Positions 14,679 to 24,600 of a stretch of DNA of 38,390 nucleotides are shown here, piece by piece. The stretch covers positions 1-38,390 of the IMG/VR virus record IMGVR_UViG_3300009164_000167; one strand, written 5' to 3'. The notes under the pieces were generated by a model. The model was not told the DNA's origin. It made no database searches and saw only the letters and a program-made list of their open reading frames with translations. The translations under genes and the position numbers were made by a program. The stretch comes from a virus. Each line of letters opens with the position of its first letter. The first letter of the stretch is position 1.

Positions 14679-16567
14679 TATGATCTCCAGAAGCAAACGC
14701 CAGAACTTGAGCCGGCATGCCCTTTTGGCTCCATGCTGCTGCTGCCAGCAAAACCAGATTCGGTTGAATAATAGAACTTCCAACTATTGTTGTTTTGAGC
14801 GCCATTATATTCGCCTAGTAGGTATTGCCAGTCTTGCCCTAAGCTATAGTTTTCTTCTCCGTTGTTGGTTCTAGGTTTGGCCACAGTACCGCTACTTGTT
14901 CTAGTATACATATTGGTTCTACGAAGATTGTATCCACCGTTATAGCTGCCTTCGTTACCTGCATAGTTATTTGAGTATTTACTTTGTACAGATTTCTGTT
15001 GATGGTATGCACTAGGCTGTCCGCCAAATTGTGCTGTAACTGTTCTTGCAGCATAGTGGAAGTTTCTTGAATCTTCTTCCCAATACCAAGTACCGTAGGT
15101 TTCGTGACTCATACCCCATTGACCTGTAGAGGAAAAGCCGCCTGCTGGGGAAGTTTGTTTGACTTCGTTGGTCAAATTGTATTCTTCAATTTCAGCTGCC
15201 CCGCCGCCCGAAGTGAAAGAAAAATAATGTTCGTTGAATATTGTACCAGAGTTGTATCTATTGTTGGTCAACGCAGTAATCGGCGGATTATATGCAGTTT
15301 CAGTTCGCATGTTAAACCCTTGTACATAATTACTTGCTACCGCATGGCCGTTTCCGCTGCCCCATATGTAGCCAATGTTTAGACCGCAGGAGCCGCTTTG
15401 ATAGTTAAAGGTTCTTGCAATTGCGCCGTCGCCTAGGTTAACCGATACATCTGTTGAATGATAAATTCTATTAACGTTGTTCCACGGACTTGAATCTTTA
15501 TATCCACCGGCCATATAACCAGTGGTAATAACTGTTCTGTATGGGAATGGCATCGACAAGTTCAACCAGCGGCCTTCACCGCGATAGAACTCAAGTCCTT
15601 TTTGTGTGTTTAAGCGGATTGCGCCTTGTCTTAGGTTAACTGCGTCGCCTGTAGTGTATCTAATGATAATAACACCACTGCCGCCCGCGCCACCATAACT
15701 AGGTGATCCACCACCGTTGCCACCGCCACCTCCACCGCCACCGCTGTTTGCTCGTGCAGTTTGATGTGCTGCTAGTGTTGTTGACGGGCCATTGCCGTCA
15801 CCACCGCCACCGATACCACCAAATCCCGGACGGGCATCACTGCTACTTCCGTGGATGCCACCACCACCACCACCACCATAAAAGGTCATTGTGCCGGAAA
15901 TGTTAAATCCTAGTCCAGGACCACCGTCTCCACTTTTACCATTTTGACCCCAAGGCCCTGTGGTAAGTTCCCCACTTCCTGCTTCACGCCAATTACCGCC
16001 GGGGCCGCCTGCACCACCGCCACCACCTGTTGGGTAGCCGTTAGTGCTATCACCTCGTCCTGTACCGCCTCGAAATCCCTGTCCAGCTGTGCCGGCTGCG
16101 CCAACCGTTGAATATCCGTTACCACCGCCACTAGCTCCTGTTGTTGCAGGATATGTGTCCCAGCTGCCGCCACGGCCGCCACCTAGTGCTGTAATAGCAC
16201 CAAAGGTTGATGCACCACCGTTGGTTGCTCTAGGCATCCCACTGTAGCCTCCCGGATTATATTCACCAGTTCCGCCTACACCTACTGTATATGCTATGGT
16301 GCTGCCTGCTGTAACCGCGTAGCCTTCACGATAAAGAACGCCACCACCACCACCACCACCACCTACCCAGCAGCCACCACCACCACCACCACCAACTACA
16401 AGTACATCGACTTGTGTAACGCCTGCTGGAACTGTCCAGTTACCGCTGCCTGTTGCGGTCAACGATACTACAGTCCAAGCTGGCTCTGTTGGGCGGGCGG
16501 CACTGGTTCCAACTGGTAGTTGTAGATAACCAGTTCCTCCAATTGTTGTACTTTGTAAAATCGCCAT
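14678..16567 (-). CDS. Glycine-rich adhesin/fibre tip protein
   Basis: A 629-residue protein in three parts: a short plug (MAILQSTTIGGTGYLQLP), a glycine-rich domain (about 30-310) with many Gly runs of 6-9 and the flanking strands WTVPAGVTQVDVLVVGGG and GSGVIIIRY, and a C-terminal domain (about 315-629) paralogous to the protein at 13641-14678. The glycine-rich architecture resembles known Gly-rich domains of phage adhesins, including the polyglycine stacks of T-even-like gp38 tips, although it is not the same protein. It probably contacts host surface receptors. The coding strand contains several (GGT)n tracts. Its stop overlaps the next start by one base. Confidence 0.8.
   Translation of the reverse strand: MAILQSTTIGGTGYLQLPVGTSAARPTEPAWTVVSLTATGSGNWTVPAGVTQVDVLVVGGGGGGGCWVGGGGGGGGVLYREGYAVTAGSTIAYTVGVGGTGEYNPGGYSGMPRATNGGASTFGAITALGGGRGGSWDTYPATTGASGGGNGYSTVGAAGTAGQGFRGGTGRGDSTNGYPTGGGGGAGGPGGNWREAGSGELTTGPWGQNGKSGDGGPGLGFNISGTMTFYGGGGGGGIHGSSSDARPGFGGIGGGGDGNGPSTTLAAHQTARANSGGGGGGGGNGGGSPSYGGAGGSGVIIIRYTTGDAVNLRQGAIRLNTQKGLEFYRGEGRWLNLSMPFPYRTVITTGYMAGGYKDSSPWNNVNRIYHSTDVSVNLGDGAIARTFNYQSGSCGLNIGYIWGSGNGHAVASNYVQGFNMRTETAYNPPITALTNNRYNSGTIFNEHYFSFTSGGGAAEIEEYNLTNEVKQTSPAGGFSSTGQWGMSHETYGTWYWEEDSRNFHYAARTVTAQFGGQPSAYHQQKSVQSKYSNNYAGNEGSYNGGYNLRRTNMYTRTSSGTVAKPRTNNGEENYSLGQDWQYLLGEYNGAQNNNSWKFYYSTESGFAGSSSMEPKGHAGSSSGVCFWRS
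16341..16393 (-). repeat. (GGT)n trinucleotide tracts in adhesin gene
   Basis: Two uninterrupted tracts, 16341-16363 and 16374-16393, encode the Gly runs of the adhesin. A third, shorter tract lies at 15858-15879. Each is a multiple of three in repeat unit, so slippage would change Gly number without breaking the frame. Confidence 0.85.
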
Positions 16568-16579
16568 TTATTTCTTACC

Positions 16580-17389
16580 TTATAAAGGATATACTGAAGA
16601 TGAAGTAAAGTTTGCTAGATATCTTGCGCTGTTACTTACCTTGAATTTTCTAAATGTTCCGTTGGTATACTGACCACTAGTGTGACTTGAACGGCCGATG
16701 CGACACAAATCATGTCCACCTGTGGTTATCGGATCAGCAAATCTTGAAACTCCCACGGCATTCATGGTGTCGGCTACCTGTGTTCCGTTTTTAAATACTT
16801 TGATGTTTGCTCCATAGCCAACTACAGCATGATGAACCCATGCGTTACTAGTAGTTGTACCTAAGTTAATAGATGTACCTCTCCAATAGTTGTTGGTTCC
16901 GTCACTGTCGTTTGCTCTATATAGCAATCCACGAGTGTAGTGACATAGTTCAACCATGGTTTCTGCTGAGCTGCCAACGCCGCCGGTTTTGTACAACCAG
17001 AATTCAATGGTCCAAAAAGGGTTACCGTCTAGTTTTCTAAGCTCTGTGGTCATGATATCTAGGTAAGCATCAGATTCGAGTCTAAGTCCATTGTATCCGC
17101 TTTGCAGATAATTTCTTGTGCCGCCACTTAATGTTCCTACAACACCGCTGGTTGTGTCAGTGATGTCTCCGTCGGCTGTTCCAAACAACGGAAGATAACA
17201 TTTTGTGTTGGCTATGGGAGATGTCATGTTTTCCCAAGCATTGTTCATGAACACTTCGTTTATTCCTATTGTGGAATTGAAACGAATCATGCCTTCTATA
17301 GGACTTGCTGGGCGTTGGGCTGTGGTTCCAGAAGGCAGTTGCAACGTGTTCGTTGTTCCTCTAAAACTGGTATTCTGTAATATCGCCAT
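16580..17389 (-). CDS. Fibre protein with LamG-like domain
   Basis: A 269-residue protein with the shared plug at the N-terminus (LQLPSGTTAQRPASPIEGMIRFN, about 17-39) and a C-terminal concanavalin A/LamG-like sandwich from about 60: FWTIEFWLYK, W..HAVVGYGANIKVFKNGT, GGHDLCRIGRSS and the closing strand FRKFKVSNSARYLANF. The last element is typical of LamG domains in marine phage fibres. It lies 12 bases upstream of the adhesin gene, with an AGGA site before its own ATG. Glycan binding is likely but not shown. Confidence 0.8.
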   Translation of the reverse strand: MAILQNTSFRGTTNTLQLPSGTTAQRPASPIEGMIRFNSTIGINEVFMNNAWENMTSPIANTKCYLPLFGTADGDITDTTSGVVGTLSGGTRNYLQSGYNGLRLESDAYLDIMTTELRKLDGNPFWTIEFWLYKTGGVGSSAETMVELCHYTRGLLYRANDSDGTNNYWRGTSINLGTTTSNAWVHHAVVGYGANIKVFKNGTQVADTMNAVGVSRFADPITTGGHDLCRIGRSSHTSGQYTNGTFRKFKVSNSARYLANFTSSSVYPL

Positions 17390-17393
17390 CTTT

Positions 17394-18326
17394 TTATCCT
17401 AGTTTTGCTTTTAATTCTTTAACTTCTTGATTGAGTGTTTTGATTGCTTCAACCAAGTAGGCAGTTAATTTTGAATACTGAATACCGTTGGCTTGACCAT
17501 TTTCATCTTTGTTTACAATACCGGGCAAAATGTCATTGACATATTCAGCAATAAATCCTGCTTCATTTTTTGTTTTGATATCTGTTCTATCATAGGTGTA
17601 ACCAGTCAACTGCATGATTTTATCTAGTGCATCACTGATAGGATTGATATTTTCTTTGATAGCAATACTTGATGTTTCAACTAGACTGGCCACATACAAT
17701 GTGCCACTGATACCAACGCCACCGCCAACACGCAAAGCACCTGTAGTTACACTTGAGCTTACTGTGGTTTCGTCAATGTAGACTTGTCCTTTTGTAGCAT
17801 TGCTTGTGCTTCTCAGCACAAGGTTTGCTCCAGAGCCTGTACTTCCTGTTAGAATAGGAAATGTCATTGTACCAGTGCTTGGCTGAAAGGCTAGTTTTGT
17901 ACTTGATGCGTATAGTGTTGCGGCAGTTCCGCTGGTTGCAGTCTGCAACAAGGGATAATGAGTGGATGCTGAAGCAGTTTCATCTCCAAGTGCAACTGCA
18001 ATTGCAGCCCAACCTAGAGCTGCACTGCCGTCAGTTTTTAATACTTGGTTAGCAGAACCGTCAGCAGCAGGCAGTGTCCAGACTTTGTTGGCTGCAACGG
18101 TCCCTGGACTTTTGAAACCAACCCAGTTTGACGAGTCAGTGTCTGCTAGTCGCAGTTCACCAGCTGCTGTCAGCAACATGTCGTTGGTAATTCTAACAAT
18201 ACCTGTTCCGTTAGGATCAATGGTAAGGTCGGTGTTGGCTTGTGTTGTTGAAATGGTACTAGCGCCGATGGTAACCTTACCAAATCCAGCCTGCCCTCCT
18301 ACACCATTACGTACGGTTCTTCCCAT
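17394..18326 (-). CDS. Tail fibre with C-terminal Peptidase_S74 intramolecular chaperone
   Basis: A 310-residue fibre protein. The first 210 residues are repetitive beta-rich shaft sequence with DPNGTGIVRITNDM and two G-rich turns. The last 90 residues are an intramolecular chaperone of the Peptidase_S74/endosialidase type: SSIAIKENINPISDALDKI (219-237), LTGYTYDRTD, EAGFIAEYVNDILPGIV (255-271), and a terminal helical YLVEAIKTLNQEVKELKAKL. In this family the chaperone trimerises the fibre and then cuts itself off. Ser219 and Lys224 keep the S-x4-K spacing of the endoNF dyad, so self-cleavage just before Ser219 is predicted. It has an AAGGAA ribosome-binding site. Confidence 0.88.
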   Translation of the reverse strand: MGRTVRNGVGGQAGFGKVTIGASTISTTQANTDLTIDPNGTGIVRITNDMLLTAAGELRLADTDSSNWVGFKSPGTVAANKVWTLPAADGSANQVLKTDGSAALGWAAIAVALGDETASASTHYPLLQTATSGTAATLYASSTKLAFQPSTGTMTFPILTGSTGSGANLVLRSTSNATKGQVYIDETTVSSSVTTGALRVGGGVGISGTLYVASLVETSSIAIKENINPISDALDKIMQLTGYTYDRTDIKTKNEAGFIAEYVNDILPGIVNKDENGQANGIQYSKLTAYLVEAIKTLNQEVKELKAKLG

Positions 18327-18341
18327 GATTTATTCCTTAAA

Positions 18342-18662
18342 TTAAGCTGTTGAGGTTTCGATACCCATTACAACTGCGCTAACGCTTGCTGCGCTTGAGC
18401 GTACTACTAGAATCTTGCCAGCGTCCATAACAATGCCTGTTCTTTCTAGAACACCGTTTGCTACCAATTCTGAATCGTATTCTAGATATTCGCCAGTAGC
18501 AGGTGTTGCCGCACTACTAACTGAAATTCTAACGTTAGAGGATGTTGCACCTCTGTTACATAACGAAACAGACACCACTGCAAAATAACCTACTGGTACT
18601 GTGTACACAGAATAGTTTGTTGTTGCTGCGCAGTCCTGAATTCCTAATCTTCCTGTTGCCAT
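18342..18662 (-). CDS. Small beta-rich virion protein
   Basis: A 106-residue beta-sandwich-like protein, MATGRLG... with strands around VYTVPVGYFAVVSVSLCNRG, VRISVSS and KILVVRSS. Its pattern (early C-N motif, an alternating strand, then a late strand in front of a V-rich tail) resembles the proteins at 32483-32815 and 35689-36069, so the three may be one family. It follows the 2637-aa gene after 19 bases, with a GGAG site before its ATG. Such small proteins occur as structural components in marine T4-like phages; the precise role is unknown. Confidence 0.75.
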   Translation of the reverse strand: MATGRLGIQDCAATTNYSVYTVPVGYFAVVSVSLCNRGATSSNVRISVSSAATPATGEYLEYDSELVANGVLERTGIVMDAGKILVVRSSAASVSAVVMGIETSTA

Positions 18663-18681
18663 AATGTTTTCTCCAATGTAT

Positions 18682-21600
18682 TTAGTTTAAGAAATAGCTT
18701 AATGCAAGTGGCGAGCCAGTTAGGCCGCCGGTGAAGTTTACTGTTGCATTAAAGTTGATAGTTCCACCTGTCACGTTAGTAATTTGGTTTGTTCCTATCA
18801 AAATGTCGCCAGCTGTTACGCTGTTAACAATCAAGCTCGCACCGCCGCCGCCAATTTGGCTTGCAATGTAGGCTTTAATAGCTCGTTGTGTCGGTACTAC
18901 CGAATCGCTGTCCGCTGTAAAGAACGGATCTGTTGAGAATTCAGTAATCGCTGCACTTGCTCCGCCTAGTGACAAGTTGCCCAAGCTAAGTTCTTGCAGT
19001 CCTGAAATATTAAATGCATCAGCATTCAATGTAGCAATACCAGTTGACTGTTCAATAGTAAACAAGTCGCCGACTCGGAAGTTACCGTCTTGGTCCGTTG
19101 ATGTAAAGAACACTCGTCCACCGTTGCTTTCAACTGCCTCGTTTGCCTGGACTGGGGCCTGCGTAGGATGGTCAGGGTAATTTGTTGTCCCAACTCCGCC
19201 TGTCCCAATGTCTAAGAAGTCGTGTCCAGTTAATCGAACTTGACTGTATCGAATTCTAGTTGTGATTGCTGTTCCATTTGCAAGATTGTCTGAAACTTTT
19301 AGAATTGGACTTACTTGGAAGAACGCAGTATATGCACCGTCGTATTCGCCTCTAAAGCTGACCACGCTAACAACTTTGTAGGTTATATCGCTGCCTGCAA
19401 ATACCAAGTTAGCACCAGGTGCTGGTCTTGAACTAATTCTTCTAACAGCAACATATGCACCGTCTTGGAAGAAGTCAGCATAGCCGTCTCCTGTATCAAT
19501 TTCAGCACTACATGTTTGATACCCAGTACCACGGTTAACAAACGATGGGTTAGCCAATACTCCGTCACCTAATCTTACTGTGGTTGGTGCTTCATAGATG
19601 TTGTTAGGGTCTGTGATTGTAATTGTTGGTGCGCTGGCGTAACCAGATCCTGGTTCAACAATACGAATTATTGCAATTTTCTCACTTGAAACATATGCAC
19701 GAGCCTTTGTTGTAGCGCCACAGAATACTTGACCTGCTACAGTACCAGTACCGGCACCAACAGCAGCAAATGATCCTATTCGCTGCGGGTTACCATGCGT
19801 AATGGCAGCAAATCCGCTTGCGGCTGCGCCTGTGGTTCTTGAAGTCCAATGTACACCGTCTGGGCTGCTTGCAGCCTGTGTAGTTGTACTAACTGCGTAG
19901 AACATACCTTGACCGTAGGCAATTTTTGTCCAAGTTGCAGAAGCTGGCAATGTACTTGCAGTCCAACTAGTTCCGTTTAAGCTGTAGGCTGCTACTGTAG
20001 ATCCTGCGGTGTTGGAAATTGCTACGAATCTACCATTGCCCCATGATACAGCATTCCATGCACTGCTACTTGGCAATGTTCTAGAAATCCATGTAACACC
20101 ATCAACTGAACTTGCGGCTGCTGTTCCGCCTGACTTAACAGCAACAAACAATCCCATACCGTAGGTAATTGCAGTGAATCCTGTTGCAGGTAATGCACCT
20201 GTTAGATCCCAGGTTTCGCCGTCTAAGCTGATTCTAACAGTGGTAGTGTCGCTGGCAATTGCTACAAATCTGCCTTCACCGTAGGCCACATCAACCCAGG
20301 TCGCGCTGGTTACCATAGTTGATGATGACCATGTTATACCGTCTTCAGAATATGCACCAGTTGTATTTGCACTAGTTCCTGCTACTGCAACAAATCTAGT
20401 ACTGCGATTTACAGACGATCCATCTTCAAACTGTCCAAATGCCAGGGCCTTCCATGCTGCTCCGCTTGGCATCAAACTAGTTCTTGTGGTCCAACTTGTT
20501 CCATCTTCACTGGTTGCTCCAATAATGCTACCGCTTCTTACGGCAACAAATCTACCGCCGAGTCCGTAACCTTCAAAATCAACTGCTTGAATTGCTCCAG
20601 TTACTGAGTTTACGCTGGTTATTGTAACTGTGATATTGTTGGTCGGTGCTAGGCCTCCAACACTTGTACCAAGAATTGTAATAGTTTCAAGTCTTGTGTA
20701 ACCAGTTCCACCGGCCTGTACTGTTACTTGATATTTGCTACCGTTTCTAACCACCATAAAACTAGCACTTAGACCAGCTCCAGAATAGGTTCCAGTAACG
20801 CTGGTATAGGTAGTTGCAGTGTTTCCGTATGCAACGGCTGTCCATGCACCGCTGGTTGGCAATGTTGTAGCTGCCGCAGAGTATGTAGGGCTTGTAAAAC
20901 TGATTCTTGGTTCAATTAAGTATGAACTTGAAGAGTCAGGAGAAACAATTGTTGTTCCAGGTACTTGGTGATCCCAACCACCTGCACCTGTTGTTTCTTT
21001 AATTACTGCTGCAATTTTAGTACCAGCATCGTAGGTGTTGATAATTGCATATTGACCAATACCATTACCTGAAGTGATATGCAGTACCATTCCAATATAA
21101 GCTGTGCTTAGTTGGTTGTCGGTGGCTGACAGTGTAATAGTAGTAGAAGATCCGTTTTGCGCAGTACCTGTATTTGTTACATAACCAAAGCCACCTTGAT
21201 TTCCGTCAGCTTCGGGCGCTGCTGTACTATCATCAACGTTGTCAATCATACGCACTTGATATACCGCATCGTCACGGAATTCATCTTGATAAGCTATGGC
21301 GTTGTTACCTGGGCCAATCAATAACCAAGCTGCTTCAGTATATTCGTTACCAGCATGGTCAAATTCGTATCTATAAATTGCATCACTGTCGGTGGTCACT
21401 GTACCAACTACTGATTTGTATTGATATCTATTGTCAACAATCGCTGTCTTGGTTGTTTCAGTTGCGTCAAAACCTTCTGCTACAGATCCAAAGTCACCAT
21501 AACTGTTGTTGCCGTTGGTACCACGAATACGACCACCGTTTTCTGACAGGTAACCAATGTGTGAATAATACGAGAATACCGAAACAAGTTCTGCTCTAGC

Positions 21601-24600
21601 ATTATTTGTAACCCATGCGCCAATACCATCACTGATCAATTGTGTGAAGTCGTTGGATACAAAGGACTTGTTACCACCATTGTGTAAAGAGCCGTCGATC
21701 TTTTGACCAATCGCAGCATTACCAAATGTAGCACAGTTCTGAATGTATGGTGAACGAGCAGTAATCCATGTGCGGAAGTCTGCTGGGCCCCAACCTGGAT
21801 CCAAACTTGCATATGCTCCTGAGGTTACACGACTTGTACCGTATGCGTTAGGAGGTGTTAGATCTCCTTCTAGACCTCGCAATGTCATATTACGAAGACC
21901 AGTGCCGTTGCGTAGATAGTACATGTCTTCTTCTTGACTGCCTGTTACTGCATTTGCATAGTATCGTGCAACAAACATAGATTTGTAATTTGAAGTGTAT
22001 TTTAAATCCCACTTCAATGCGTCAATGTATGTTCCAACATCTCTTGCACACAATTCAGTATTATAATACAATGCCACAGTCATTGAACCGCTAGCATTAG
22101 CTGAAATATCTAATGCTGTTGCAGTGTTTCGTGTAGTTGCAATTTTGAATGTTGTAGAACTCACAACATCTTGTATATAGTATGTTGTTCCAGCAGTTAC
22201 GCCACCAAATGTTGTTCCAGTAAATCTTACAGCAACATTTCTCTTCATCCAACTTGTATCGCTGCAAGTGAATACATCAGTTGCGGCTGTGGCTGCTGTA
22301 ACTGTATCGGTATATGTGTCTGCAATGTATGCACTAACTTCAGCAACAATAAAATCTCTGTTGCGTTCTAGTTGTAGTGCAGCATAGTCTTTGTTTCTTT
22401 CAACAGTTTGACACATGTCACCTTCTCTACTTCCACTGTAGACAATAGCGTAGACATCGTCCATTAGAGTATTGATTCTAGCAATAGCTGTTGCATTACT
22501 TCCAACATTGGCAATTGCTTGAGTGCGTGTATATTCTAATGATGCAAGAGTCACTTGTTTGATAATTGTTGATTGATCAAACAACTCAGAAGCAGTTAGT
22601 CTTAGGTAGGCATGCGCTGCTTTAATTGATTGATAATTTGTGTTGAACATGAAGTCATATCCAACTGCTTTCAATACAATTGTTGCATCTCTTTCTGCTT
22701 TAGCATGATTGTAAGTAAAATCGCTGTAGTTGTCAGAGATATATTGTAGCGTATCCTTAACAATATCAGTTTTGTCAGTTGCAAGAGTACCTAGAGCTGT
22801 TTGAATACCAGCTGATGCCCAAGTAATGCTTGGAAGGCTTTCTGCAACTAATCCACTTAGGTTACCTGCTGTGGCCACTGTGGAAATATTGCCGCACAAT
22901 GTTGTCATGCGTGTTGCCTCAGTAGCACTTGCTGCTGTACCGCTGGTATCTTGACCAGCATAAGTTTCACGAACAATCTGCGCTGTGATTACACCTAGTT
23001 GTGTGTAAGTAGTTCCGCTGTTAACTGATTCAATTCCAACGCCTGTGATGTTATTGAACAATGAGCGACAGAAGTTACGGGTAGCAATGTTGCCACCGTA
23101 GTTAACATCGTAGGCCAATGCATCAATTGCGTAGCCTAGGTCACGCTGGCAAAGTAATTTTTTAGCTGCTGATAGGGCAACATATCCAGGAACGTTAGCA
23201 GTTAGCCATGTTACCATAGTACTGATAATGAATGCACGGTTGGTAACCAATTGTGCTCTAGCGTTGGTAAAGTTAGCTGTGCCTGTACTGGTGTAGACTA
23301 ATGCATCAGCATTGGCTACTCCGTTTTCGATGATATCAACAATTTCAACATAAGCAGCGTTGGCTCTTGATACTGCTGTTGCATCGCTGGCCACTGATGC
23401 AGCTACTCGACCTTTAATATAATTAATTGAACCAATCTCTTGGTCAAGTTGGTTAGCTGTTACTTCACCTGCTTGACTGCGTAGATAAGACAGTCCGTTT
23501 TGCACTGCCCAGAAGTTAGAGCCAAACGCTGCATCGTAGTATGCTGCATCTACCAAGTAACCACTGTCTCTGCGGCAAAATGCACTATTGTATCTAAAGC
23601 TGCCAAAGTTTGTATTTAGATAGTCAACAACATTGGTAACTATAGTTTCGTTGGCTGAACTCAATGTACTATATGCACTGATTAGTGCAGTTGTAGAGTT
23701 AACACCGTTTGCGGGAGTTGGATCAGTTAATGTAACTGTGGTTCCTACAGCAGAAGGTCCAGTATTAATAATAGTAATAATTTCGTCTAGTCTTGCGCCA
23801 ACAAATGTTGCTGTTCCAGCTGCACCTGCTGTTCCTCTAAATTGAACTACTGTTGTTTGAAGAGGAGTTACTGGTGTATTAACCGCAATGGCCTGCAGTC
23901 TATCTTTCAAGAATGCTAGTGCTGCCAGTGTAGGTGCTTTAATAGAAGTTGGTAATTGTGGTTGTGTATTGTCATCACCGTCATAATAAGCAAGACCGGC
24001 TTTAACGCTTAATGCATTTCCGCCATAGGTCAAGTCATAGATTACTGCATCTACGATATATCCAGCATCTCTTCGAGTTTTTACTTTACCATAACTCAAA
24101 GTAGGATAAGTTGCCACCATGTAAGCAACAACTTCTTCTTGGAAAAACTTTTTGTTTTCTTTGATTAGTTTTCTAGCATTACCGTAACCTGCTAGATAGC
24201 TGACATTGTATCCAGTTGGGTCAGTTAAACTGGCAAGATGCATAGTACCTAGTTTAAAATCTGCCTGTTGCTTCATTAGCTTGACTAGTCTTCCAGTTAC
24301 AGTAGCTTGTGTAGCATCAGAGAACGGAGCATTAATGCTTTGGTCTAGACTATTTCCGGTAGTTCGAGTAATTGTAGTTCCTGTAACAATGTCTTCAACA
24401 ATTGATTGAACATGATTGAAAGTGTCAACAGTATAGTATGCATCGGATATGTCAATTAAGCTGCCTGCTGCGGAAACTGTTACTGCTCGTTTTTCGTCGC
24501 CTAGTACACAAACATCAGTTGGAACAATCATTGGCAATGTTTCAGAATAAGATCCTGTTTTAACATTCAACAAGGATGCTGGTACAGTACGATCCGGTAG

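Noticed and set aside
14679-14783. Longer N-terminus for the fibre gene at 13641-14678
   Set aside because: The extra codons lie inside the adhesin gene and read as a basic, Trp/Cys-rich stretch unlike fibre sequence. The ATG at 14678 matches the shared MAIL N-terminus and a TAATG coupling.
15703-15906. His-rich reading frame on the + strand
   Set aside because: It is the complement of the glycine-codon tracts of the adhesin gene; the His and Arg richness is a by-product of (CCA)n.
15700-16400. Possible CRISPR-like repeat cluster
   Set aside because: The repeats are trinucleotide runs within a coding frame; no spaced direct repeats of 25-35 bases are present.
18679-18685. CTAAATA as a late promoter for 18342-18662
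   Set aside because: Transcription from it would start at or inside the ribosome-binding site, and it overlaps the end of the upstream giant gene; likely chance.
21174-21599. 141-aa reading frame on the + strand
   Set aside because: Antisense to the 2637-aa gene, with no ribosome-binding site and a composition (many Q, H, L, Y) typical of antisense translation.
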